A stretch of DNA of 64,000 nucleotides from Chitinophaga alhagiae (GTDB lineage Bacteria; Bacteroidota; Bacteroidia; Chitinophagales; Chitinophagaceae), in NCBI RefSeq assembly GCF_003568665.1, contig NZ_QXMH01000001.1, forward strand, positions 1,550,001-1,614,000, in the 5' to 3' direction. This document shows positions 24,043 to 32,979 of the stretch, in pieces; within the stretch, counting starts at the first letter, position 1; the number at the start of each line of letters is the position of its first letter. Below the pieces are notes generated by a model. That model ran no database searches and was not told the DNA's origin. It worked only from the letters and a program-made list of their open reading frames with translations. A program made the position numbers and the translations under genes.

Positions 24043-25431
24043 TCAGGACTGTTGTACACCCACTTCCTCGTCCGCGAGCTTGCCATGGCCGTTCACGCTG
24101 AGATTGTTCGGGTGATAGATCTCGTTGTGCTGGGTAACGTCCAGGCCAAGCTCTTCCTCTTCCTCAGTCACACGCAGGGGGTGAATGTAGTTGATGAGCT
24201 TGAAAATAGCCCAGGATACTACGAAGCTGTAGCTCACTACCAGCAGCAGGCCCAGTACCTGGTTCTTAAAGAGGTTGAAGTTACCGTAAGCCCAACCACT
24301 TTCTGAAATGGCCGGGTTAACAGCAGCAGAAGCAAATACACCGGTAAGCAGCATGCCCGTCATACCACCTACACCATGGCAGGGGAATACGTCCAGCGTA
24401 TCGTCCACAGAAGATTTGTTCTTATAATGCACCACAATGTTGGACACAATGGCTGCAACAAAACCGATGAAGAGGCTCTGCGGTACGCCAACAAAACCGG
24501 CGGCTGGGGTGATGGCCACCAGGCCTACCACAGCACCGATACAGAAGCCGAGCACGGAAGGTTTTCTGCCGCGGATCACGTCAAAGAATATCCAGGAAAG
24601 ACCGGCCGCTGCGGTAGCTGTGTTGGTGGCGGCAAAAGCTGTTACTGCCAGCGCGTTGGCACCCAGGGAGGAACCGGCGTTGAAACCGAACCAGCCGAAC
24701 CAGAGCAGGCCGGTACCGATCAGTACAAAAGGAATGTTGGCGGGCTGCAGCTCCTGCTTGGCAATATGGGCCTTCCGGCGTTTTAGTACCAGGGCGCCTG
24801 CCAGGGCAGCGCAACCAGCGGAAATATGCACTACGGTGCCGCCGGCAAAGTCCAGCACACCCAATTTAAAGAGAATGCCGTCTGCATGCCAGGTCCAGTG
24901 CGCTATGGGCGCATATACCAGCAGGCTGAACAGTACCATGAACAATACATAAGAAGTAAAACGGATACGTTCGGCCACCGCACCTACTACCAGCGCCGGC
25001 GTAATAACGGCAAATTTTAACTGGAACAGGGCAAACAGCATCAGGGGAATAGTGCCCCAAGGCTCCCCGGAAGCTACTCCGTTAAAGAAAAAGTAAGTGG
25101 TGGGGTCACCAATAAGCCCTCCTTTTGATTCTCCGAACGCAAGGCTGAACCCTACTACTACCCAAATAATGCTGATGAGCCCGGTAGCAATAAAGCTCTG
25201 CATCATGGTAGAGATCACATTTTTACGGTTTACCATGCCTCCGTAAAAGAAGGAAAGGCCGGGCGTCATTAAAAACACCAGTGAAGCAGCCACCAAAATC
25301 CAGGCGATATCTGCAACATTATATTTGCTGGCATCAGCAAATGTGGGAATTGTAGGTAAAAAAATGCCAATTAATGCAATGGCAGTCAAAAAAATAAAAG
25401 GCAGATAGTCCTGAAATGAAATTTTCTTCAT
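24043..25431 (-). CDS. amtB: Ammonium transporter AmtB
   Basis: This 462-residue inner-membrane channel moves ammonium. About eleven to twelve hydrophobic segments are visible. Conserved family motifs include FLMTPGLSFFYGGMVNRKNV, GAVAERIRFTSYVL, the pore His in HWTWHADG and the second pore His in DVFPCHGVGGMTGMLLTG. The C-terminal cytoplasmic tail has TEEEEELGLDVTQHNE, the site where a PII protein would bind. No glnK gene is next to it, which is unusual, as amtB is often paired with glnK. The gene following it is a porin. Confidence 0.96.
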   Translation of the reverse strand: MKKISFQDYLPFIFLTAIALIGIFLPTIPTFADASKYNVADIAWILVAASLVFLMTPGLSFFYGGMVNRKNVISTMMQSFIATGLISIIWVVVGFSLAFGESKGGLIGDPTTYFFFNGVASGEPWGTIPLMLFALFQLKFAVITPALVVGAVAERIRFTSYVLFMVLFSLLVYAPIAHWTWHADGILFKLGVLDFAGGTVVHISAGCAALAGALVLKRRKAHIAKQELQPANIPFVLIGTGLLWFGWFGFNAGSSLGANALAVTAFAATNTATAAAGLSWIFFDVIRGRKPSVLGFCIGAVVGLVAITPAAGFVGVPQSLFIGFVAAIVSNIVVHYKNKSSVDDTLDVFPCHGVGGMTGMLLTGVFASAAVNPAISESGWAYGNFNLFKNQVLGLLLVVSYSFVVSWAIFKLINYIHPLRVTEEEEELGLDVTQHNEIYHPNNLSVNGHGKLADEEVGVQQS

Positions 25432-25758
25432 AGCGTTTCATTTTAAATTTCGAAATAAAAGTAGGCACGAGATTTAAAACGTCAAATAGAAGAGGCAAAA
25501 ATTGGAAATTTTTGAAAAAATGGGGATTAAGGGAGGGTTGAGCGCAATGAAATATTAAATAATTATAATATAATGTTTGTTTTGGACAGGTACAATAGTG
25601 CTAAATGTGGTTGTTCATTGCATTTAAATATTTGATAATCATTTAATTAAGAAGAAATGATCTTTAAATTACGAAAATCTAATTCCGCTGGATCAGTTTG
25701 TTACTACAAAAATCAATAAATTGGTTGAAACATTTGACCAGTAAGGATTTAAATATTA
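25432..25758. other. AT-rich interval upstream of amtB
   Basis: No coding frame is visible. It must hold the amtB promoter, but I found no exact TAnnTTTG with a suitable -33. The 42-bp palindrome listed next bounds it on the uvrB side. Confidence 0.4.
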
Positions 25759-25800
25759 AAGGGAACAATGCTGTTTATATATAAACAGCATTGTTCCCTT
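25759..25800. repeat. Perfect 42-bp palindrome between uvrB and amtB
   Basis: The 21-base half starting AAGGGAACAATGCTG is followed directly by its exact reverse complement. It lies 44 bp after the uvrB stop and could fold into a 19-21 bp hairpin acting as an uvrB terminator, although the T run is weak. It could equally be a cruciform or protein-binding site. Confidence 0.7.
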
Positions 25801-25844
25801 ATTAATATTATAATAAATTCTATGTGACTTTTTATTTTAGCCGG

Positions 25845-27893
25845 CTATTTCCGTTTCATATTTTCCAGTTCCTGCTGCATGGCAAACATCTGGTCCCGCA
25901 GGCGAGCCGCTTCCATAAAATCAAGATCTTTTGCGGCTTTTTCCATTTCCTTGCGCACCCGCTGTATGGTTTTCTCCATTTGCGGGATGCTGGTAATGGT
26001 ATTCTGGTTGAAAGTGACGCCATCATCCGCTACCACCGCCATTTCATCGTGCACGGCATAAGGAGAGCTGTCATCAAAGTGCCTGATCTCCAGTACAGAC
26101 GTTTGGCCGAGTATCTGTTCTTTGGATTTCCGCACGGTTTTGGGCGTAATACCATGTGCCTCATTGTGTTTCCGCTGCTTCTCCCGGCGCCGGGCCGTTT
26201 CGTCCATGGTACGCTGCATGCTGTCAGTGATCTTGTCTGCATAAAAGATCACCAGCCCGTCTACGTTCCTGGCCGCGCGCCCCGCTGTTTGCGTGAGAGA
26301 CCGCTCATCCCGCAGAAACCCTTCCTTGTCCGCGTCCAGAATAGCCACCAGGGATACTTCCGGCAGGTCAAGCCCTTCCCGCAGCAGGTTCACGCCCACC
26401 AACACGTCTATATTGCCAAGGCGCAGGTCCCGCAAAATTTCCACCCGCTCCAGCGTGTCTACCTCGGAATGGATGTAACGGCTCTTGATATTGATACGGT
26501 GCAGGTATTTATCCATTTCTTCCGCCATACGTTTGGTGAGGGTGGTTACCAGTACCCGGTCTCCCTTCAGCACCCGCTTGTCTATTTCATCCAGCAGATC
26601 ATCTACCTGGTTTTTGCTCGGCCTCACCTCTATAGGCGGGTCCAGCAGGCCGGTAGGACGAACGATCTGCTCTACCACCACCCCTTCCGTCTGTTTCAGC
26701 TCGTATTCACCGGGGGTAGCGCTGACAAATATGGTCTGGTTCAGCAGGTTCTCGAACTCATGAAAGTTCAGCGGGCGGTTGTCTAGCGCCGAGGGCAGCC
26801 TGAACCCGAAGTCTACCAGCGTCAGCTTTCGGGAGCGGTCTCCGCCGTACATGCCGCTTACCTGGGGAATGGTAACATGGCTCTCATCTATCACCAGCAG
26901 AAAATCTTTCGGGAAATAATCCAGCAGGCAGAACGGCCTTGTGCCGGGGTTTCGCCGGTCAAGGAACCGGGAATAGTTCTCAATACCGCTGCAGTAGCCC
27001 AGTTCCCGGATCATTTCAATATCGTAATTCACTCTTTCAGAGAGGCGTTGCGCTTCAATGAGCTTGCCCTGGCTTTTGAAGTATTCCACCTGGGCGCCCA
27101 GTTCGTCCTGGATCTCGTGCAATATCTGCACCATGAGATCTTTGGGCGCCAGGTAGAGATTAGCCGGGAATACGGCCGCGGTATCAAGCGTGGCAATACG
27201 TTTGCCGTTGGCAACGTCTATGCTTTCAATTTCCTCTATTTCGTCCCCGAAGAAGGTAATACGGTAGCCGTAGTCTACATAGGGCAGGTTAATATCTACC
27301 GTATCTCCCTGTACCCTGAAGTTGCCGCGGTTAAAGTCTCCGGTGGTACGGGTATAGAGGGCGTTTACAAGACCGTGCAGCAGGGTGTTGCGGCCAATGG
27401 TAAGGCCTTTATGGATACGGAGAATGCCGTTCTCGAAATCTGTAGGGTTACCCATGCCGTAAATGCAGGAAACACTGGCCACCACAATAATGTCCCGCCG
27501 GCCGGAAAGCAGGTTGCTGGTGGCGCGGAGGCGGAGCTTGTCCAGCTCCTCATTGATGGCCAGGTCTTTTTCTATATATGTATCACTTACCGGCATGTAG
27601 GCTTCCGGCTGGTAATAGTCGTAATAGCTCACAAAGTATTCCACGGCGTTTTCCGGGAAAAACTGCTTAAACTCCCCATAGAGCTGGGCTACCAGGGTTT
27701 TATTATGGGTGAGTACCAGGGTGGGCTTCTGTACGTTCTGTATTACATTGGCCACCGTGAAGGTTTTCCCGGAGCCTGTTACCCCCAGCAGGGTTTGCGC
27801 CCTTTCTCCGTCCTGGAGTCCTTGCGTCAGGAGCCTGATGGCCCCCGGCTGATCGCCGGCGGGCTGATATGGTGCGTGCAGCTTGAAGGGCAT
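25845..27893 (-). CDS. uvrB: Excinuclease ABC subunit B
   Basis: This 682-residue DNA-repair helicase loads on damaged DNA with UvrA and recruits UvrC. Walker A is GVTGSGKT (37-44). The beta-hairpin motif YYDYYQPEAYMP, helicase motif IDESHVTIPQ, SATPGEYEL, RYIHSEVD and the motif VI region QTAGRAARN are all present. The C-terminal UVR motif EKAAKDLDFMEAARLRDQM binds UvrC. The start MPFKLHAPYQPAGDQP at 27893 matches family starts; upstream in-frame sequence lies in the promoter region. Confidence 0.97.
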   Translation of the reverse strand: MPFKLHAPYQPAGDQPGAIRLLTQGLQDGERAQTLLGVTGSGKTFTVANVIQNVQKPTLVLTHNKTLVAQLYGEFKQFFPENAVEYFVSYYDYYQPEAYMPVSDTYIEKDLAINEELDKLRLRATSNLLSGRRDIIVVASVSCIYGMGNPTDFENGILRIHKGLTIGRNTLLHGLVNALYTRTTGDFNRGNFRVQGDTVDINLPYVDYGYRITFFGDEIEEIESIDVANGKRIATLDTAAVFPANLYLAPKDLMVQILHEIQDELGAQVEYFKSQGKLIEAQRLSERVNYDIEMIRELGYCSGIENYSRFLDRRNPGTRPFCLLDYFPKDFLLVIDESHVTIPQVSGMYGGDRSRKLTLVDFGFRLPSALDNRPLNFHEFENLLNQTIFVSATPGEYELKQTEGVVVEQIVRPTGLLDPPIEVRPSKNQVDDLLDEIDKRVLKGDRVLVTTLTKRMAEEMDKYLHRINIKSRYIHSEVDTLERVEILRDLRLGNIDVLVGVNLLREGLDLPEVSLVAILDADKEGFLRDERSLTQTAGRAARNVDGLVIFYADKITDSMQRTMDETARRREKQRKHNEAHGITPKTVRKSKEQILGQTSVLEIRHFDDSSPYAVHDEMAVVADDGVTFNQNTITSIPQMEKTIQRVRKEMEKAAKDLDFMEAARLRDQMFAMQQELENMKRK

Positions 27894-27923
27894 AATTATA
27901 TTTGGATTTCGTTGATCGGGAAA

Positions 27924-27960
27924 CGAATTTCGGTATTTACCGGGGAATGACCGAAATTCG
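27924..27960. promoter_or_regulatory. Inverted repeat between uvrB and the S1/P1 nuclease gene
   Basis: Arms CGAATTTCGGT (27924-27934) and ACCGAAATTCG (27950-27960) are perfect 11-bp complements 15 nt apart, in the 96-bp region shared by the divergent promoters. Each arm is itself nearly palindromic (CGAA-N-TTCG), like two copies of a dimer-binding site. Confidence 0.4.
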
Positions 27961-27989
27961 GACGTTAAAATATCTACAATTACAGTTCC

Positions 27990-28793
27990 ATGAAACAACT
28001 TTTTTGGAAGGCGGCACTGGCAGTGCTGCTGCTGGCGGTAACCAACAGGGCGGCTTTAGCCTGGGGCCCTACAGGGCACAGGGTAGTAGCTGAAATTGCG
28101 TCTTTTCACCTGAGCCAGAAAGCACGCCAGGCCGTTAGCGGCATTATCGGGAATGAAACACTGGCCATGATATCCAACTGGCCGGACTTCATTAAATCAG
28201 ATACTACCAACCTGTATAAACATACTTCGCCCTGGCATTACCTGGATTTTCCGGGGCATTGCAGCCGCGCTACGTTTGACAGTATTATGGCCGCCTCCAG
28301 GGGAGAGAACCTGTATACCATGACGCTGGCCATGATGAAAGAACTGAAAAACCCGGTCACCCCTAAGGCCCGCAAACGGTTTGCCCTCAGCTTCCTGGTG
28401 CATATGATCGGGGATATGCATATGCCCTTGCATGTAGGGCGGGACGAAGACCAGGGTGGCAACAAGATACAGGTAACCTGGTTTGAACGGCCCACCAACC
28501 TGCACCGTGTGTGGGACGAGCACCTGGTAGACTTTCAACAGTACAGCTATACAGAATATGCCGGCCTCCTGAACCGGGTAATGACGCAGGCGCAGGCCAA
28601 AGCCATACGGGCCGGAGGCCCGGCAGACTGGATGTGGGAATCCCATCTGCTGTCTGACAAAATATATGACCGCACCCAACCAGGTGACAAGCTCAGTTAC
28701 CGGTACAATTATCTTTTTGCGGAAGATCTCAACAGCCAGTTGCTGAAAGGCGGCGTACGGCTGGCAAAGGTATTGAACGAGGTATTCGGGTAG
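27990..28793 (+). CDS. S1/P1-family zinc-dependent nuclease, exported
   Basis: This 267-residue nuclease cleaves single-stranded DNA and RNA at a tri-zinc site. The signal peptide (1-24) would be cut before WGPTGHR, leaving Trp as residue 1, as required because its amino group binds zinc. Other ligands are in NWPDFIK, YKHTSPWHY, FLVHMIGDMHMPLHVG and NLHRVWDEHLVD. All conserved His and Asp are present, so it should be active in the periplasm or outside, scavenging nucleotides. It is divergent from uvrB and ends at a bidirectional terminator. Confidence 0.94.
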   Translation: MKQLFWKAALAVLLLAVTNRAALAWGPTGHRVVAEIASFHLSQKARQAVSGIIGNETLAMISNWPDFIKSDTTNLYKHTSPWHYLDFPGHCSRATFDSIMAASRGENLYTMTLAMMKELKNPVTPKARKRFALSFLVHMIGDMHMPLHVGRDEDQGGNKIQVTWFERPTNLHRVWDEHLVDFQQYSYTEYAGLLNRVMTQAQAKAIRAGGPADWMWESHLLSDKIYDRTQPGDKLSYRYNYLFAEDLNSQLLKGGVRLAKVLNEVFG

Positions 28794-28824
28794 CCGGCGG
28801 CCCCTCATCCGCCAGGCCTGTTAA

Positions 28825-28863
28825 AAAAAGCGGTTGCCCCTGTAATGAAGGCAACCGCTTTTT
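28825..28863. terminator. Bidirectional terminator
   Basis: AAAAAGCGGTTGCC and GGCAACCGCTTTTT pair across an 11-nt loop, with A and T runs on both sides, between the convergent nuclease and kinase genes. Confidence 0.85.
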
Positions 28864-28884
28864 ATGCTACAATATCATTTCCTG

Positions 28885-29808
28885 CTATACCAGGTCAATA
28901 TCAAAATTAACGAGCTGTACAAATTGCTCCAGGCGGGCGCTGATCTCTTCTTTGGTAATTTCGCGCAGGCGGGCGGCGCCAAACTTTTCCACGCAGAAGG
29001 AAGCCATGGCAGATCCTACAATGATGGCTGTTTTCATGTTCTCGAAAGAAATGTCTTTCGTTTTGGCGAGGTGGCCCATGAAACCGCCGGCAAAGGTATC
29101 ACCGGCACCGGTGGGGTCAAACACTTCGTCAAGCGGCAGCGCCGGTGCAAAGAAAACATGGTTTTCGTGGAACAGCAACGCGCCGTGTTCGCCCTTCTTG
29201 ATGATCAGGAAGCGCGGGCCCATGGTCAGCACCTTTTTGGCCGCCTTCACCAGGGAATACTCTCCGGTAAGCTGGCGGGCCTCGCTGTCATTCACCATCA
29301 GCACGTCTACCATTTTCAGGGTCTTGAGCAGGTCTTCCAGCGCCACGTCCATCCAGAAGTTCATGGTGTCCATCACAATGAGCTTGGGCCGTGGGTTCAT
29401 CTGGTTTATTACGCTCATCTGTACCTGGGGCGTAAGGTTGCCGAGAATCAGGAACTCGCTGCCCTGGTAGCTGGCAGGTATTACCGGCTGAAAATCTGCC
29501 AGCACGTTCAATTCTGTAGCCAGGGTATCACGGGAGTTCATGTCCAGGTGATATCTGCCCGCCCAGTAAAAGGATTTTTCGTCTTTTTTTACCTGCACCC
29601 CGTCGAGGGCTACGCCTCTTTTTACCAGGGCATCCAGCTCGGCCTGGGGAAAGTCCCCGCCTATCACAGATACCTGGTTCACAGGTTGTATAAAGTTGGA
29701 AGCTGCCCAGGCAATATATGAAGCAGAGCCACCTACGATTTTATCCGATTTACCAAAGGGCGTTTCAATATCGTCGAACGCCATGGTACCTACTACGGTA
29801 AGAGACAT
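28885..29808 (-). CDS. PfkB-family sugar/nucleoside kinase
   Basis: This 307-residue cytoplasmic kinase of the ribokinase fold has an N-terminal substrate region with KIVGGSASYIAWAASN. The C-terminal PfkB signature DPTGAGDTFAGG contains the catalytic Asp and anion hole. Family members phosphorylate ribose, fructose or adenosine; the sequence resembles those annotated as adenosine/sugar kinases in Bacteroidota, but the substrate cannot be fixed. A -7 element TACATTTG lies at 29843-29850 on the minus strand. Confidence 0.88.
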   Translation of the reverse strand: MSLTVVGTMAFDDIETPFGKSDKIVGGSASYIAWAASNFIQPVNQVSVIGGDFPQAELDALVKRGVALDGVQVKKDEKSFYWAGRYHLDMNSRDTLATELNVLADFQPVIPASYQGSEFLILGNLTPQVQMSVINQMNPRPKLIVMDTMNFWMDVALEDLLKTLKMVDVLMVNDSEARQLTGEYSLVKAAKKVLTMGPRFLIIKKGEHGALLFHENHVFFAPALPLDEVFDPTGAGDTFAGGFMGHLAKTKDISFENMKTAIIVGSAMASFCVEKFGAARLREITKEEISARLEQFVQLVNFDIDLV

Positions 29809-29842
29809 GTAATGAGCTGATTTAAAGGTTTAAAAAACGCAG

Positions 29843-29850
29843 CAAATGTA
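29843..29850 (-). promoter_or_regulatory. -7 promoter element of the PfkB kinase gene
   Basis: On the minus strand TACATTTG matches TAnnTTTG, 34 nt before the start codon. No good -33 TTG is seen. Confidence 0.4.
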
Positions 29851-30242
29851 ACAAATTAGCCTGTAAACCCAGGTTTTCTTCCAATTCCCCTCCCTGGGCC
29901 CATACTGATGGCGATGCCGCTGCAACAAACCGGGCGGCCATAATAATAGTCAAACGCCCCATTTGAGCATAATGGCGGACACCGGCGCCTCTCACAATAA
30001 AAACATCCTCACATCGTTTGCAAATGCCCGGTCTTCAAGAAAGCACATGATAGAACCAAAAAATATTTTACCTGCAACGCAATACCGTAAAGCATTTGAG
30101 CATGTTCACCAGTACTCTTTTCAAAAAAACCTGCGTTCCCTTTGTAACTTTTTAAAACAAGCTCCGTTTAACACATGTACTGCAAACGAAAAGTACACCA
30201 CTTAACCTAATTACTTTAAACTAAGCTATTAAAACGGAAATC
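29851..30242. other. Gene-free interval between the kinase and lipoprotein genes
   Basis: An 80-codon open frame exists at 29963-30205, but its composition and lack of a ribosome-binding site do not support it. No strong promoter or hairpin is visible. Confidence 0.4.
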
Positions 30243-30755
30243 ATGCTTATGCTTAAAAACCAAGCCCGTACCCTGGGCCTGATCGCTATTGCCGTGTCCG
30301 GCATTACCATTGCCTCCTGCTCAAAAAACGAGGAGCCGGACAAGGTATACCGCTCCAAAGAATACCCGCTGAAAGACAAAGCCAACGCAGCGGCCGGTAA
30401 AGTAACCGTTCAGGAAACTTCTGACAGCACTTTCCGTCTGACCATCCGCCTCGACAAATCTACCAAAGACACCAGCTACACCTTTGCCATTTTAAAAGGC
30501 AGCACCGGTACGCCCACTTCAGATACCGCATTTGCCATGCGCATTACCAGCCAAACCACCGGCGCGCCTGTAGACGCCAAGTTTGACCGGATAGACAGCA
30601 TACAGATAGACGAAACGCACAAGCAGAAATTTACGTATGACAGCCTGCTGAAATACCAGGCTTTTGTAAACGTAACCTTCAAAGACCTGGAAGATGTTGC
30701 CGCTCCAAAAGATAGCCTGGTAGCCATCGGCAACATCGGCAAAAGTGCACAGTAA
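30243..30755 (+). CDS. Hypothetical lipoprotein
   Basis: This 170-residue protein has a lipoprotein signal ending in ITIASCSKN (lipobox Cys about 25), so it is anchored to a membrane on the periplasmic or surface side. The following Asp/Lys/Glu-rich segment is typical of exported Bacteroidota lipoproteins. The rest is beta-rich (KVTVQETSDSTFRLTIRL) with no family I recognise. ATG 30243 and ATG 30249 are both possible starts. A terminator follows at 30789. Confidence 0.75.
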   Translation: MLMLKNQARTLGLIAIAVSGITIASCSKNEEPDKVYRSKEYPLKDKANAAAGKVTVQETSDSTFRLTIRLDKSTKDTSYTFAILKGSTGTPTSDTAFAMRITSQTTGAPVDAKFDRIDSIQIDETHKQKFTYDSLLKYQAFVNVTFKDLEDVAAPKDSLVAIGNIGKSAQ

Positions 30756-30788
30756 TTAACGTACAGTTTTTTTAGTTGATAGATGGAG

Positions 30789-30825
30789 AAGGCTGTTCTG
30801 CCCCACAGAGCAGCCTTTTATTTTT
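30789..30825 (+). terminator. Terminator after the lipoprotein gene
   Basis: AAGGCTGTTCTG pairs with CAGAGCAGCCTT (one G-T wobble) across a 5-nt loop, followed by TTTTATTTTT. Confidence 0.75.
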
Positions 30826-30844
30826 CAGGCGCCGGTAAAAAGGA

Positions 30845-30869
30845 ATGGCCGGATAAAGCATCCGGCCAT
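30845..30869 (-). terminator. Terminator after the PorE-like OmpA gene
   Basis: ATGGCCGGAT and ATCCGGCCAT are perfect 10-bp arms around a 5-nt loop. On the minus strand CCTTTTT follows. Confidence 0.6.
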
Positions 30870-30872
30870 CAT

Positions 30873-30895
30873 TGTATATGAATAGGATATGGTTC
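30873..30895 (+). repeat. 23-bp direct repeat, copy 1 (flanks the adhesin cassette)
   Basis: The sequence starting TGTATATGAATAGG matches 22 of 23 bases with copy 2 at 41872-41894, in the same orientation. It lies 55 bp after the stop of the last gene of the cassette. Confidence 0.8.
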
Positions 30896-30950
30896 ATGAT
30901 GGGAAAGAATTCCCGCTAAGAACATCTTTACTGCGTTAACTGTTCAGCTC

Positions 30951-32948
30951 CTAATTCTTCAGTACTTTAAATTCCGTGCGCCTGTTCAATTGCCGGCCAT
31001 CAGGATTATCTTTCCCGTTGGGCAGTGTGTTGGGTGCAATGGGCCTGCTTTCGCCATAGCCCTTGCTGATCACCCGGTTTTGAGGAATGCCTTTGCCCAC
31101 CAGGTAGTCTACGCAGGATTTAGCTCGTTCGTTAGACAATTTCAGGTTATAGGCATCCGTGCCTTTACTGTCCGTATGAGCCCCCAGTTCTATTTCCATT
31201 TTAGGATTATCCAGCAACAGGTAATACAGAGAGTCCAATACTACCTTTGATTCCGGGCGCAGGGAGGCCTTATTGTAATCATAGAAGATATCATTGATCA
31301 CAATCGGCTTGTCTATTTCAAAACGTTTCAGGCAGACGGCAGGGTTCATCATGGAATCTACCATGCTGAGCTGCTCTGACGTGAAATTGAAGTTTTTGGA
31401 GAAGTAGTTTTCTTTTTCTATCAGCACCTTGTACTTTTTACTCATTTCCACTTCAAAAGTATAGTTGCCCCCCGGGCCAGTGGTTTGCGTTTCCAGTACA
31501 TTGCGCTGGGTACTGTCAAGCAGCGTGATCCTGGCGCCTTCCAGCGGCTTGTTGCCATCACAGTCCAGCACCAGGCCTCCGGCCATTTTCACCTTGCGTT
31601 TTACAGCAAATATTTCCAGGCAGCATACAGATTCCCTGTCTGAACTGATGAACCCTTTTTGCAGGGCGTTGCCTGAAACCAGTGATGCAAAGTACAGGTC
31701 GTCTTTTGCGGAGTTGAGGGGGTAACCCATGTTTTCCGGTACGGCCCAACGTGTAAAGTCTCCCTTGCTGCTGAAAAAATCCAGCCCGCCAAAACCCGTT
31801 CTTCCACTGGTGCTGAATACCAGCACCTGTTTGGCAGGGTCATAAAACGGGGCGCTTTCTTCTTCTATGGTGTTGATGGTGTTACCCATGTTGCTGGGGG
31901 CACTCAGGGCGCCGCCGGCCCCGATGGTGCTGTACCAGATGTCAAACTTGCCTTTACCGCCAGGCCTGTCTGACACGAAAAGAAAATATTTCCCGTCAGC
32001 CGTCACGTACGGTTCCTTGGCGTTATAGCCAGGCGCATTGATGGCAGCTTCCAGCGGCTGCGGCTCTGACCAGGTGCTGCCGCTGCGGGTGCTGCGGTAG
32101 ATGGAAGACTGTTTGATGCCGTCTTTCTTCGTCCACCGGGTGATGTACATCGTATTACCATCCGGTGTAATGGCAGCGGCCCCTTGTTCCATGCCTTTTT
32201 CCATGGGAATAGACAGCTTTTCATTACTCTCGAAATTGCTGGGGCCGCCTCTTGCTACGTACAATGTGTTCACAAAAGGATTGGCTTTCTTTTCCAGCAG
32301 TACGGAATCCGGCCGGGAAGACGTGAAATAAAATGTATTGCTGCTCACCGGCACGGGTGCATAGTTGGCCCCGCCCTGGTTGATATTGCCGGTTACCTTC
32401 ACCACTTCGTACCGGGGCGGGTATTTCATTTCCTCTACCGCAAACTCGCAGTTCTGTATTTCCAGTCCGGTACGGTTAGAGTATTCATCTACCCCCTTAT
32501 AACTTTGTTTGAACTGCTGGAACTGTGCCAGCGCCTTTTCGTAATCTGCCGCGGTCTTTGCATTGGCGCGGATGCAGGTGCCGTACCAGAAGCGGGCCAG
32601 GGGAAACTGCACCGGGTCAAAATTGACAGCTTCCGCGTACCATTTTTCAGCATTGCTGTAATCATAGTACATTCTGTAAGACTCTGCCAGGCGGTATACC
32701 ACCTGTTCATAATCTTTCAGCTTTTTCTGTTTGCTCTTGCCATCTTTGACAAGCTGGTAGGGTTTGTACTCTCCGGGCTTCACGGTAAAGGTAGTGAGGG
32801 CCTTGCTGTAGTACTGCGCTGCGGAATAATAATCTTTCTGTTCAAAGTAGGTATCCGCCGTGCGTTTATAATCGTATATCAATTGTGCGCGCAGGGCGTT
32901 CAATGAGCATCCTGCCATCAACAACAATATGAGTGTAACTTTTTTCAT
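30951..32948 (-). CDS. PorE-like OmpA-family protein (TPR, beta-propeller, CRD, OmpA)
   Basis: This 665-residue periplasmic/outer-membrane protein starts with a lipobox-like signal (LILLMAGCSLNALRA). TPR-like helices follow (about 25-150), then WD40/PD40-type propeller repeats (about 190-430, e.g. AITPDGNTMYITRW and YVTADGKYFLFVSD). A carboxypeptidase-regulatory domain (about 455-530) and a C-terminal OmpA peptidoglycan-binding domain (about 545-665, with LGAHTDSKGTDAYNLKLSNE) complete it. This order is that of PorE, which links the type IX secretion machinery to peptidoglycan. It is the third gene of the adhesin-PorP-OmpA unit and may serve that adhesin specifically. Confidence 0.88.
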   Translation of the reverse strand: MKKVTLILLLMAGCSLNALRAQLIYDYKRTADTYFEQKDYYSAAQYYSKALTTFTVKPGEYKPYQLVKDGKSKQKKLKDYEQVVYRLAESYRMYYDYSNAEKWYAEAVNFDPVQFPLARFWYGTCIRANAKTAADYEKALAQFQQFKQSYKGVDEYSNRTGLEIQNCEFAVEEMKYPPRYEVVKVTGNINQGGANYAPVPVSSNTFYFTSSRPDSVLLEKKANPFVNTLYVARGGPSNFESNEKLSIPMEKGMEQGAAAITPDGNTMYITRWTKKDGIKQSSIYRSTRSGSTWSEPQPLEAAINAPGYNAKEPYVTADGKYFLFVSDRPGGKGKFDIWYSTIGAGGALSAPSNMGNTINTIEEESAPFYDPAKQVLVFSTSGRTGFGGLDFFSSKGDFTRWAVPENMGYPLNSAKDDLYFASLVSGNALQKGFISSDRESVCCLEIFAVKRKVKMAGGLVLDCDGNKPLEGARITLLDSTQRNVLETQTTGPGGNYTFEVEMSKKYKVLIEKENYFSKNFNFTSEQLSMVDSMMNPAVCLKRFEIDKPIVINDIFYDYNKASLRPESKVVLDSLYYLLLDNPKMEIELGAHTDSKGTDAYNLKLSNERAKSCVDYLVGKGIPQNRVISKGYGESRPIAPNTLPNGKDNPDGRQLNRRTEFKVLKN

Positions 32949-32979
32949 AAGTTCTGTTTGATGTTACTGGAACTTTTTT

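Noticed and set aside
29963..30205. 80-codon open frame in the kinase-lipoprotein gap
   Set aside because: There is no ribosome-binding site, signal or familiar composition, and it lies in non-coding-like sequence.
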